Both the position numbers and the translations under genes were made by a program. From Tetmemena sp. SeJ-2015 (lineage: Eukaryota; Ciliophora; Spirotrichea; Sporadotrichida; Oxytrichidae), in assembly GCA_027382625.1 (NCBI GenBank), contig JAJKFJ010022403.1, positions 35,332-99,331 of the forward strand: a stretch of DNA of 64,000 nt, read 5' to 3'. The notes beneath the pieces were generated by a model, which did no database searches, was not told the DNA's origin, and saw only the letters and a program-made list of their open reading frames with translations. Below, piece by piece: positions 37,201 to 48,560 of this stretch (its first letter is position 1; the number at the start of each line of letters is the position of its first letter).

Positions 37201-38220
37201 AATTATTACTTTATTATGTCTTTAAGTTTAAGTTTGGCTTGAGCAGTCTAGAATTGCCCGCCTGAGACTAGTATCTAGGTTTATATTCAACAAATAAATC
37301 AATTCATAGTTTTCTCAAGGAAGGATGTAAATTGAGACATGAACTTTTAAAGCTTTATAAATAAGTTTTAATACTTAGAGAGCTTCTTTTAAACTAGAGA
37401 ATTAAATTCTGAATTATGGCTTAACAAATTTTGGTTTATGCATCTTTATATTCAGCAGGTAGTGTGGGCATTTTTCTATCTGAAATTGCTAAGCAGTCTT
37501 AATAGAAATCTGTATTCATGGCTTCAGTGTAAACAGAGTCATTCATTTTTATAAATTCTCGTAAGGAAAATTTGTAGCTATACGCTTTGTATTTTAAAAT
37601 TAAATTTTATAATGAATAATTGAGCTTGAGATCTAAAGAAGAAAATTTTTTTATTAAAAGAAAGATAAACGAAATACATACTTCGTCATTCACGCGAATT
37701 TGATTGAAATAATTTGACACTTCTATTTTGAATAAGGTCTTTAAGTGTTTATAGTAGATGGGTTTAGAAAATAGTGTCCAGTTTTGAGCCCAACTTACAA
37801 TTCTTGGCTGGGTTCTAAACCTCATCTAAATTATATTGCTTATTAGGCTTAATTTAATTTTCTGAGCATAATATGTTAAACTAAATTGAGGAAATTTGAA
37901 AATATCTTACTTAAAATCGAAAAATAAAAAATAGGACTTATCTTTAAAAGCATAAAAGGTTTAAGTGAAGTCAAAAGGGTCATTGATATGATACTTCACA
38001 TTTTTAAAATTGTCAGCTAAACTATTTTATAAAGTTAAAAAAGGAATTATATGCTATAAAGCTTTTAAGATAGCTTGAATTTCATCATCATCCAACTGCT
38101 GTTCTCTAAGTTTGGAACTTATTTCCTGAACAGCCTATAGTCTTTTGACGATTCCAGTTGATCCTGGGGAGAACGCGTGCTCTTTGCTATCAAAGTTCAA
38201 CCCTAATGAAATATATTTAA
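34230..38220. repeat. Segmental tandem duplication, unit 2
   Basis: Partner of 28560-33000, same order and strand. The flanks of the stop codon and the 3' non-coding region are shared too, so the duplication was of germline DNA and not of a spliced transcript. Confidence 0.85.
34491..38215 (-). CDS. Cid1-like nucleotidyltransferase, copy 2 (fragmented)
   Basis: Paralogue of the 28.8-33 kb gene with the same block order. An N-terminal block reads GLNFDSKEHAFSPGSTGIVK (about 38150-38210), followed by RVSNYFNQIRVN-type and MNDSVYTEAMNTDFYQD blocks and a well-conserved helical exon (NRKSAMWDEKINKLDQIIQN, about 36600-36680). The catalytic GSTVNGLACRGSSDLDI is at 36363-36420 and LVLLLKQWNKNL with ASKRINSYSIV at about 35705-35775. 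The 3' exon NPSKSASKDSEVDILFKKAL ends KNKK with TGA 34491-34493. In the 35.2-kb block a TGA aligns with Leu of copy 1, so either that exon is damaged or the frame differs. Key catalytic residues are intact. N-terminus inferred. Confidence 0.7.
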
Positions 38221-38279
38221 CTCCTCTTATAATAATGAGGAGAAAAACTTTATAAGCAGGTATTCCAAAGTGAATGATT

Positions 38280-39708
38280 CAATTCTCTAAGATGAAGGTT
38301 GCTTGTTCATAATATCGTACACCTTCTCAATATCTATTTCATAACTGATATTAGCTCAATATTATTCAATAGAATCATTAATACTTAAGATTAAGCTGTC
38401 AAAGTGCTGCACTGATTCTGAGAAAGAGGCCCACTTTATTGCTTTGCACGCCTACAAAATTAAAATTCAATGAATTTATAAATTTGATGGGCGTCGACTG
38501 AGAAGCATTAGTCGTTTTATCAAACTGCTATAGACAAGGGAAAATCTATTAAATATATATCCATTTTATAAAATCCTATGAGTTTAGAAGATTGAAAGAA
38601 GCATCAAAAGCAAAGGGTAAGAACCTATTCTCTACGAATTCTCTCGAAGGGAATTGTAGTTCCACTACTTAACAAGCAAGGCAAGTCCATGGAATCTAGA
38701 GTCAAGAAGAGCATAGGTTCTAAGCAAGTCAGAATTTGCTATCTCCAAAATCTTTATAGAATTATAATCATACTCAAAATTTTATTAAATTAAATCTGAT
38801 TGATTGAGAGATCGCAGTTTAGACCTGTAAGAGAATCCTTGAAATGCAAAGCTAAGCCTCTCTCTCCTGAAGTGATTTAAAATTTTTAGAGTCTATTTTC
38901 CATGTCACGAAGCGATAAAAATATATTCCTAATCAATAAGTATAAAAGCGAGGTAATTTCAAGTCATTCCTTGAATAAAAAATATTTAAAATGAAAAAAA
39001 CTTGAGGACTTTAAAATCTCAAAATGATTGCAAGAGAGGTGATTAACTATCAAAGTCAGATCCATGTTTGAATGTTTTTAGAGAATTAAACCACTTCTAA
39101 AAGACCCGTAAAAATAACTAGCAATTATTTTAGAGTAAAGTGTAGTTCGCATTTAACTCCTCCAATTTTGTTCCAATTGTTCTCGATGAAAAAAGTACAT
39201 ATTTTTAGAAGATCTAATTAAATGATAGACTTGAGCAGACAGAATAGGATTTCTGCTTCATCAATAAAATTTGCTTTTGGTTTGAGCTCACAAATAATCT
39301 CTTCAAGTTGCTTATCAACAAAGCTCGATTCTTCTTATATTTCAGACGCTACTTTATTTCTTTAGGGCTTAGTTCTATTGGCTCGCAGGTATTAATTGAA
39401 AATCTCAGCAACTTAAGATTGTAGATGATCAATATTTACTGGTATTTGAATGGGTTAAGCTTTGTATAAGCTCTTAGGAGGAGTCCTTTAGCTTAGAGTT
39501 TTAACAACAATTTGATTGCTGCTTTGCTAAAAGCGATTTTTTGAAGATTATTAAATTTTGAGATAATCTAGCTATGATTTCTTTCTTTCCTCTCTAGTAC
39601 TCTCCTTCTTTCGCCCTATGAGTTGAATTTAGTTAAGTTTTCTCTAACTTTTCAATCTATTCCTAAATCTCTTCCCTCTAAACTTAAATTTTTGAGTTTC
39701 TTACACAT
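38280..39708 (-). CDS. Cid1-like nucleotidyltransferase, copy 3, Asn in the first catalytic Asp position
   Basis: The N-terminal coiled coil reads REEIQEQIEKLEKTQLNSTH (about 39640), then NIDHLQSQVAEIFNQYLRAN and LEEIICELKPKANFIDEAEI. The metal-binding strand reads HSNMDLTLIVNHLSCNHFEI (about 39020-39080), where the other copies have Ser-Asp-x-Asp. The third position, GLNCDLSINQI, is near 38815, and the central helix NSDLLRTYALLDSRFHGLAL then LVKQWNYN lies at about 38650-38745. The start ATG at 39708 needs one extra A to enter the coiled-coil frame. A second frame at the same spot reads GSDFDS, so the Asn call needs confirmation. The 3' end abuts copy 2's N-terminus. Confidence 0.6.
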
Positions 39709-39719
39709 AATTAAAATAA

Positions 39720-40240
39720 AGGTTTCAGTATTTCATAAAGTAAAGTAAAGTAAAATTTGAGGAATATAATTAACTAATGTAATTTCAAAAACTATGAATT
39801 GTTTCCAGTTCTGTTAATTTAAAGTAAACAGTAGATTATTTGTTTGTAATCAGTATTTCATAATAAAGATTATTATAAGTTTAGCTGCCTAATAAGAAGG
39901 GACAAGAGTTGCAGACCTGAAAGTACTTCTTTATAAGACAATGATATTGTTTGCCAGATTCTGGTTAACTGGTGAAAGTATCCAAAAGAAGATTATTTGT
40001 TCCAGGATACCATCAAATCTTTTGTAGATTTTACACCTCAGTTAAATTAAAGCATCGTCATCTTAAATTTTAAAGCATTTTACACAAAAATAACGCTATT
40101 AGATTTTAAAAAGTTTAAGTTAAGGGCTAATCTTAGAAAAGAGAGTTAAAAAAATATACTTTCATGAGTTATAGAAAATATAAATTTTTAAAAGAGTTCT
40201 CAGAACCTTAATGCAAGATCTTATGCCTCTTAGCCTTAGG
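39720..40240. other. AT-rich spacer between nucleotidyltransferase copies
   Basis: No supported coding segment. Short hydrophobic frames only. Confidence 0.4.
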
Positions 40241-40249
40241 TAAATATAA

Positions 40250-42440
40250 ATTCGTTCATATTAATTAGTTTTTTCAAATATTTTTTATTTACAACTCTGG
40301 AATCTATTAGGGTATTCTCATGGAAAGTATTTGATCGATCTGAAGGGAAAGTTCTTGGCTTTGGAATTGGGAAAGCATCTGTACCTAATTTTAATTCATT
40401 AATGTTTATATTCTTATCGTTGATCCTATATTTAAAGACTCCTCATTAAAAATATTTTGAAGTATTCACAGGGAATATGATTAATTGAGTTTGTGCATTT
40501 AGATCTGTCAAATTTTAATTTAAAATCTACTAAAATAAAAGATAAATGAAATAAGTGATAATATTTTAGGAGTTTTATATCAAGTTTGGAGGAAATCAGT
40601 GGATTTATTGTTCTTTAGATCTGTGAGTGCAGCATATAGTTGCTTGTAGAATAACTTAAGCAGTCTTGAGTTTGCTTTGCAATTCTTTGCTGGATTGTAA
40701 ACTATTAAATCTATTTTTCATAATGAGAAGACAAAATGTCTTTATAGAAATGATAGAGTTTAAGTGGGATCAAAAGGATCACGCACGAAATAAGCTGCGT
40801 CACTGTAGTTATTTGCTAAGCTTAAAATTCAAAAGAGAATTAATTAAAAATATAACTTAGATTTATGATATCAGCAACTTCAGCAGGGGAAAAATATTTA
40901 AGAAGATCTCTTTAAACGCCTAATAGAGCTTCCTGCTTCGAAACTAAACCCTTACATCTCAGAATGAATGCCTAATTCTTTGAGGAATAGCAAAGTATAC
41001 CTAAATTGGAAGAGCATTATAATATTTTAAAAAGTTTCTGGAAGAAAATCATTAGTAAATCCTCGAATGTGTATAGCTCTTATTTATAACTTCTATAGTC
41101 AGGGCTGCTCTCCATGAAATCTCTGACTTTATTCAAGTCAGTCTCAAATCCAGCATTTTACATATTTAAAAATTAATTTTCATATAATTTGTTATGAGGT
41201 CTTTGTGCATTATCTTTTTGACATTATTAATTTGCGTCTTTATCTTCTTTCTAAAGTAGATGAGGAAAATAGGGGCACCAGCAATCTCTTGCAAGTTAGG
41301 GAAGATCATTCAAAATAAAAATATTCTGATTTAAAATCTTCAGGTTCAAGAAAATTGATAAAAGCATAAGGACTAAGGAGTAGGAGTTAACTCGCATAGT
41401 TCTGTTTGGAAACTTCAAGTAGTTCCATTTTTTAATGATCAAGGATATTCCCAGGAAACGATTATCTAGAAGAGCATATTGTCTTAACAAATCTGAGTTC
41501 CTGATTTCTAAGATCTTTTTAATAAAAGAATGAATTATATTAAGTGAATATAGCTAAATAGCATTCATAATAAATCAGGCATAATTAAAATTAAGAATAC
41601 AACCTTCGTTTGTGCCTTCTTATGACCTTTTTTGTATGAATATTTTAGCTCTTTAAAATCTTGAATGTTTCTTTATAAAAAACAAAAACAAAGCCATAGA
41701 GAATATGCTTCACCTTCCTCGCCATGGTTTCACTGAAAATTCTTTAGTCAATAAACCTAGTAAATAATCTTAAGAAAGAGGAATTCTAAACTTCATTTGA
41801 ATTAATTTTCATCAGAGCAATTAAAAATAATTATATTGTCCCAATTAATTACTTCCTTTCTAGTTTATTTTACTAATTATTAAGTCTGGTATTAAATACT
41901 AATTAATTAAAAATAACAACTTGATCTTGTTGATAGTTAGCTGGCAATTTAGACCAGTGACAGTGTCTTAGAAATTCAATAGTTCCCCTTAAGAACACTA
42001 AACTATTTAAAATTTGAACAGCCTATTTTGAAGAGCCAATGTCGATGTAATTATTTTATATTAAACTAAGTATTAGAGAGTTATTTCTAAATTCATTTAC
42101 ATATATCTATTGCTCTTTAAAATATAATTCGGTCTAAGATTTCTCTATGTTTGCAATCTAGATCATCTAATAAAAGAGTCATATCCAAGTCTGAGTAACT
42201 TACTTAAAAATTAAGGATTATTAAGGTAATCATAAAGAAGATTATAATTCTCTAAATCCTAATTTAATTGAATTTATCATTAGATTTCTATGTTTAATAT
42301 AAATTTACACTATTCCCATTTAAGAGAATCTTAGCCGCCTTGGATTGTCTAAAAAAATAATTTTTGATATTCTAAAAACTCTTAAATGATTCTTCCCAGG
42401 GATTTAAAATATTATATAAGCCTAAATTATAAAAATGCGT
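40250..42440 (-). CDS. Cid1-like nucleotidyltransferase, copy 4 (fragmented)
   Basis: The metal-binding strand YSDLDMTLLLDDLDCKHREI is at about 42130-42190 with both Asp present. The central helix reads ILEIRNSDLLRQYALLDNRF and LGISLIIKKWNYLKFPN, and the nucleotide-recognition segment is MRVNSYSLVLMLLS (41325-41515). A later block reads LKELGIHSEMQGFSFEAGSS (about 40900-40990), and the C-terminal segment TDAFPIPKPRTFPSDRSNTF ends near 40290. It is closest to copy 3 and less similar to copies 1 and 2. It is interrupted by AT-rich DNA, so start, stop and exact joins are not resolved. The family is convincing; intactness is unknown. Confidence 0.6.
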
Positions 42441-42444
42441 AGAG

Positions 42445-43280
42445 TCTACATAATAGATGCCGGTCTTCTTGCCTGAGCATTTGTGGTATCGTTGCTCACC
42501 ATCCAACCATCAGTTTAATATATTAGGCATTATGTTATCATATTTGAGGAATAAGCGATACAGTGCCGCAAAATGCAGCAGTATTATAGCTGAGGATTTA
42601 ATAAAAAAGAGAATTAAATTAAATATTAAATTAAAATGGAATAAATCAGTGGCAGTTGAAGTGTGTCCAATTTAAATATTAATTACACCATTCGATTCAG
42701 CATGAAATTTAAAGAACTTTTTATCCTTGCAACTTTTGTGTGGGAGAGCTCAGTAAAGAGTTATAAGTGACACAAGTTCAAATCAAAATGATGAAGAGGA
42801 TGAAGAAGAATGCGTGAGTCATATCTCGCTGCTAAGAGGTGATGTGGAGATTATTAAAGAAGAAACTAATATTAATTTTTGATAAGCTATCGAACAAGCT
42901 GCAGATCAGGAGGTATATCAGTGGTTTCAACTGACACCATTTTGCAACACCCCATTTATTATTTTAATCAATCACCAATTTTAATTAAAATTCCAACAAT
43001 ACTAATGAATTGGTAAACTCGAATTTTTTAGATTCTATAATTTTCAATTTTTTTAAGCCCTAAAAATAAATTTATAATTGATTAAATCCATTCTATTGAT
43101 CTATGAAAGATTTACATTAGTTTATTTAATAAAGAGTGACTTTGCACGATCAACCCACTTCTGTAGGAGCCGTAAAACATAATAAAAATAGTTCGAAATA
43201 GGTAAAGATGAAGCTCACATAATGTGGATGAATTTGCTCTTTCCCTTTGCTCAATGAATAATTATGTAAGATAAAAATAT
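42445..43280. other. Weakly coding or non-coding stretch
   Basis: A plus-strand frame at 42778-42950 reads NDEEDEEECVSHISLLRGDV and AADQEVYQWFQLTPFCNTPF with one TGA between. It could be a small exon or MDS of an unresolved gene. Otherwise AT rich with nothing recognisable. Confidence 0.25.
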
Positions 43281-43282
43281 TA

Positions 43283-44120
43283 TCAATAAATGATGTTCTT
43301 GAGCATATAAAAGAGATCCTCAACTTGCTTCATATGCTCTTATGTAGGCTTGAGTCCTTCAGCAATTTTCTCAAGTGATTGGGTTAAAGAGATTTGGGCT
43401 TTCTCATTTTAGACTTTCACCTGTTCAATGTTGAGCATTTCTTTTCGAGCATAAGTTGGAGCTCTATAAGCTGATTGCTCCTTTTATATTTGTTTAAGTT
43501 ATATGAAATAGTTTAAAGAGTATTAGAATTTAATGAAGCTTTTACGTTTTAAAATATAACAACATGCGTCTCTATTTAAATGTATGACTATAAAAATGAT
43601 CTATAGAATAAGCATTACAAGGAGTTTTAATTTCATTCCTAAAAATCTATTTAAAATTAAAAATAATCAAATGCTAAAACTCTAAGCTATTATATGTAAA
43701 ACCATATGACAATATAAAGCATAATTATTGAAAAGAAAGAAATTTAGATAAATAAATTAATATTCTTGAGTACTTTTTAAAAACTAAATGATGATTTCCC
43801 TTAAATTTAACCTTTTGAGGCCTTTTAGGAGTTTGAGCTCTATTCATCTACTTTCTTTTGGCTGAAGTCTCTGGTTTAATCTTTCTACTTTACTCCCTCC
43901 TCATTTATCCTTATTCTTTGTTGATACTTTTACTTATGCTTTTCCTTTTTTTTGATAGACTACTATTTCTAGATAAATTGGCTGTGCTTTAATCTTTTGA
44001 AGATTATGTATAACCCTCTCTTTATTTGCATTATTTTTATACAACTTGGTATTTCTTAGAAGTCTTAGTCACAAAACACTTTATCAAACACTTAATCTGC
44101 TTCTCCTAAAATTATTTACT
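43283..44120 (-). CDS. Small basic Lys/Ser/Gln-rich protein
   Basis: An upstream block at 43810-44080 reads STANLSRNSSLSKKRKSISK and RAQTPKRPQKVKFKGN, strongly basic. It is followed by an AT-rich insert (about 43500-43790) and a helical C-terminal block EMLNIEQVKVQNEKAQISLT, QSLEKIAEGLKPTQEHMKQV, ending MLKNIIY and TGA 43283-43285. The start is not resolved and the insert may be an intron or an IES. No family recognised; the basic tract could bind nucleic acid. Confidence 0.4.
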
Positions 44121-44519
44121 TAAAAAATTATTTTAGTAGACAAAAAACTTTAAATCAAAGCAAGTTTACGTGCTTGAGAAAACAAACTTCTTGCAAAATG
44201 AATAACAATATCTTAGGAAGAGGAAAATTTAGTTCTAAGAATCTTTTTCTAATTTAGCAACGCCCCTAAAAAGGTTCGAAGTCAAGAGGCCTTGGAAAGT
44301 TATAAATATCTTGTGAATAACCTTATCAAAGGCCACATCTTCATGAATTAAAAATAGTGGAATTAAAATTTAAATTTTATAAATTAGACCAAGGGTATCA
44401 GCTGATGTCATCATTGATTCAAAAAATGTTTTTAAATAATTAATTAATTTAGTAGCTAGGATAAGGTCCTTCAAAGATTTTAGTCTATCGTAAACTCAAT
44501 ATAAATGTTAAGTTAGCAG

Positions 44520-44640
44520 AATTAAACACCCCTGCTAGGGTATATATATAATAGGCTTTTATATCAGCTAGTAATAACACGATCATAACTGGTGCGACCT
44601 GTCCCTGATGCCACGTGTCAACCCATGACGCTCAATATAA
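44520..44640. ncRNA. Candidate small structured RNA or other GC-rich island
   Basis: A TATA run (about 44540-44552) is followed about 50-90 bp later by a stretch of near 60 per cent GC (44595-44632) in DNA of roughly 80 per cent AT. CGTgTCA and TGACG could form a short hairpin, and a TGATG-like box C is present. No snRNA, tRNA or SRP RNA consensus was recognised. It may equally be an orphan gene fragment. Confidence 0.2.
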
Positions 44641-44905
44641 ATGAATTTCAAATTAGCTCTATTTTATTAAATTTAAAGCTCGAATGAGACTTGTGGAAGG
44701 ATAGATGTCGTAAGTTTTGTGCTTAAAATTGTGATGGTTTTCTTTTAATGATCTGATAGCATGATCTTAAAAATAATTAATGATATTGAATTGTTACTCT
44801 CTAATTTAGGATATTTCTTTACCTTTGATGAGTCATTTAATGAACCTTCTTTGAGTAATAAATGTTATATTTCACATTTTGAAGATAAATCACGACAATA
44901 ATTGC
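44641..44905. other. Intergenic spacer
   Basis: AT rich, downstream of the LRR-kinase stop codon. Nothing recognisable. Confidence 0.4.
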
Positions 44906-46794
44906 TCATTTAGGTACGAACGCGTTGAGAACCTCCAGAATTCTGCCAAAACTAGGTCTATCAGATGGATTTAAGCTTCTGCATTCATGAATTAGCTGCC
45001 CAATATGCTGGTTAGTTCCATAGGGAATTTTAAGAGGCTCATCTCTCTCTACTTTTGCCCTGATGTCCTAAACATCAAGCCCATCGTAGGGAACTTCTCT
45101 TGCAACGAGCTCCCATAAAAGAGCTCCAAATGCAAAGACGTCCACAGTCTCGTCATACATACGCTTTTAGAAAAGTTCGGGAGCCATGTAAGCTGGGGTT
45201 CCTGAAAACTGCATAGTTCCTTTTCCTAAGTCAGCCTATAGAGAATTGAAAAAGCATAGTGGTTACCTTAAACCTGGCAAGGCCAAAGTCGCATATCTTA
45301 ATGTTTAAGTGCTCATCTACCAAAATGTTATGGCTCTTTAGATCACGATGAACAATTCCGAGTTCATGCATATAGAAGAATGTCCTAGCGGCATCTCTTG
45401 CAATTCTGATCCTTTCTTCCAAGCTGATTGCAATTTGAGATTTCTTGACGTGCAAAATATTGTAGAGGGACCCGTGTACCATATGCTCGAACACTATAAC
45501 GATATTTGGGATCTTAGGTATCACTCCCATTATAAGAGTGACATTGGGATGCCTCAAGATACTTTGCATAACTATCTCATTATAGATCTCTGAGAGTAGC
45601 TCGTCAGTAAGTCTAGGATCAAATATCTTTTTGATAGCTACAGGAGTTCCATTTAAAGTACCTTTATGAATGACTGAAAATCCACCTTGGCCGATTTACT
45701 CCCCGATCTCGATATCGTCCATACTTATCTCTCTAATTCCTGCAACAGGAGGTAACCTACCGGATGAAACGGTTACCTGAGCAGCTGTGGAGGTGAATGC
45801 AGAGAAGTTTGACTTTTGAAGATCCCTCTTTAAATTTTCAATCTCTCCCATTAACCTTTTCTTTTCTTTCTATTCGACTTTAAGTTCCTCCTAGACTTAT
45901 CTCAGCTGTTGATTAGATGTACTAGCTGTTGTTGGTCTTTCTAAAGGAGCGCTTCCGAAATTCATCCAGTCCTTATCTTAAGTTCCAGGCCTTCCCATAG
46001 TATTGAATGCTTACCCTGCTGGTTTGCCTGAATTCTCTTTCAAGCTCTTGTTCTCTTATTCTAACTCTGCAATGCGCTTTCTTAAGCTAGCTGGATCATT
46101 GATATTAATATCATTCTGCAAGAAAGCACCAACATTCGAAGATCCTCCTCCAACTGAACCTGATGCTTTATATCCACCGCCTATAGAAGCTGAAGATGCA
46201 GTTCCATATCCTCCGCCTAGTGAATTTGAAGCCACTGATGGAACGCCTCCAAAAGGAGAGGCGACTACTCCTCCTCCTCCCATATTTCCACCTAATGCAT
46301 TTATTTGAGAAGAATTACCCCCTAGACTCATGGAACCGAGACCACTAGCCACTGAACCTATGGAGGAGCCAGAAGATGCTACGCCAAAGTATGATTCGAA
46401 ACATTTCTTTATCTGGTTTGCATTATTCTCCACCTTTGCGAGTGATGGGTTAGAGTTGACTATTGGGTTTCCAAACAGATAAATAGTATCGAGAGAATAC
46501 ATGTCAAGTAACTCTTAATGCAACTGCGAGATGTTGTTATTGCTTGCATCTACTACTCTCAGATTTGGGAGGGATTCGACCTTCCTCAAGGAAGTGAGCT
46601 TGTTATTTGAAATGTTTAAGACTTCAAGCATCGTCAGTTACAAGATTCTGCTGGCAGCTCTGTCATTCCGAAACCAGAAAGATCCAAACTCCTTTCATTC
46701 CCTCTCTTTGCATGTCTTATCTTCAGTTTATTGTTTAAAATCTAATGGGGAAATTAAATTATAAATATGAAATGTTGTGAATAATATCTGCCAT
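44906..46794 (-). CDS. LRR plus RAF-like (TKL) protein kinase
   Basis: Complete gene: ATG at 46794 (MADIIHNNKLKIRHAKRGNE after IES removal) and TGA at 44906-44908. The N-terminal LRRs read RSLDLSGFGMTELPAE, LEVLNISNNKLTSL and LRVVDASNNNISQL. A Gly/Ser-rich linker (46150-46420) and a short coiled coil follow. The kinase domain is complete: glycine loop IGQGGFSVIHKG, Lys in VAIKKIFD, HRDLKSHN catalytic loop, CDFGLARFK, SGTPAYMAPE and DVFAFGALLWELVAREVPYD, ending LEVLNAFVPK. The sequence groups with tyrosine-kinase-like/RAF kinases, predicted Ser/Thr specific. One 28-nt intron (about 45238-45265) splits the activation segment. A slip near 46650 needs one extra A. All catalytic residues present. 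Confidence 0.93.
46732..46776. other. IES with 4-bp pointer TGTT at the start of the LRR-kinase gene
   Basis: TGTT at 46732-46735 and 46773-46776. Excision of 41 bp joins MADIIHN to NKLKIRHAKRGNERS in frame, the usual N-terminus of this LRR type. Confidence 0.8.
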
Positions 46795-48560
46795 TTTGAA
46801 TTTTCTTTTAATTATATCTTATGTTGATTTCTCGAATATTAATTCTAATTAGAAATTTAATTTATCTTTCTCTCTTATACTTTCTAGAAAATAAACAATT
46901 TTGAGAAAGTCATTTTGTAAAAGTCTAAGCTCTTTTATTTTTAAAAGAAAGTTAGAACTAGAAAGAATTGAGAGAGAAAACTTGAAAATCGCTCAAAAGA
47001 TATATGAACTGTAAGAGTTCTCTAACTTAACTTTTATATATAACTTATAACTGTTTTTAGGAAGCCTCATTTAATGGTTTAAGAGTTAGAGAATGAGTTT
47101 AATTAACACAAGCGTTACTAAATTTAGAACTTAATCTCATTATATAATTATTTGAGTGATTTAAAATTTATAATTTTATCATATAAACTGAGTAATCAAT
47201 AAAATTTGATAAATTCATTTATTTTTTAGAATTAAATATATTTTGCTTAATTGGCTAGATTTTATAAATTATAATAATAAGAATATAATAAGAGAGGTAA
47301 AAATAATACTTAGATCTCATTACATGCTTTTTTTTGGGGGTTTTTTTATTTGACCTTTTTTTCTTCTTCTTTTAAAAGCCTTTGCTTTAAAAATTTTTTT
47401 TAAAAAATTTTAATAAAATATTTCGAATTATTTCTTTGTGGCTTGAAAGCGATTATTCTTTATCTTCTTCTTTCAATTCAAATTTGAAATATATTTAAGA
47501 TATATTTTAAGATCAAACTGATTTAAATTTGTTGAAAGCAACTGGCTTATTTTATCTAAAATCATAGGTAATGGGTGTGAGTGATTTGTGCAAACTAGTT
47601 TCTTTATTTTGAGCATTTAAAATTGCTTAGATAAGATTTTCTTTTCTGAAATATTGATTCAATTTTTGAAGACCAGTCTGAGTAATTTATATTTCTCTTT
47701 TCCAATAAGAATTCACCAACCCTGATACTAAAGAAATTTTTAAGTATTAAAATTAATGCAAATAATTTTTTTATTATTATAAAAGAAATTTTTCCCCAAA
47801 ATTTTTATAAAAATTTGATTTTTAATATAAAAGTTTAAAAAATGATATAAAAGAAATTTTTAAAATAAAATTCTATTTTTTAAAAAAAAACTGATTATTT
47901 TTAAAATTGTAGTTTTGATAAGTTATCTTAGTTTATTCTTGGAAGCCTGGAATTTTTTAGAATTTATTTTTCTTAAAAGATATGCACATCGATAGATAGT
48001 TCTTCCTTAAAAACTAATTTTGTTCAAATTACGTTAGTTTTATTTAGTAAATATATTTATTAAATTGGTTAAGCAGACATTTTTAGTTTGATTAAAAAGA
48101 TGTCAAGAGTAATGAAAGAGTTTTTTATTATAATATAAATCTTGAATAAGGTGATAATGAGAAACTCAAAAAAAATAATATTTTGGATTAGATTAATTAA
48201 TTTTAAGCAATAATGGGATAATAAATTTCAGATAAATAAATAATTAATTTTTCTTCCAAGATATTTGATTGACTACTTTCCTAACATTTATAAACAAAAG
48301 AGGTAGCCAGATTACAAAATAGCTCAGGTTTATCACTATAATTACTTATAATATAAATTAATTCAATTAGGAAAGGGGAATTAAAGCAATATATTTTAAT
48401 TAATTCTATTAAGATGTTATAGCAGTATTAAAAAAAGATTTACAATGAAACTCTTACATAATTACATAGCTTCATGAATGGTTTTTAAAAATATTCTAAA
48501 AAGATTTTTACAAAATTATATTCTATTTATATTAAAATATAAAAATGGAGGAGTTTAGAG
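46795..48560. other. Very AT-rich non-coding region
   Basis: Over 75 per cent AT, no coding block on either strand. It includes a T9-G5-T7 run at about 47330-47348 and long A/T homopolymers at 47380-47410 and 47760-47895. It may be germline-limited spacer. Confidence 0.6.

Noticed and set aside
45348..46308. Plus-strand frames opposite the LRR-kinase
   Set aside because: Shadows of the Gly/Ser-rich linker and kinase domain on the minus strand; the Pro-rich look is the complement of Gly codons.
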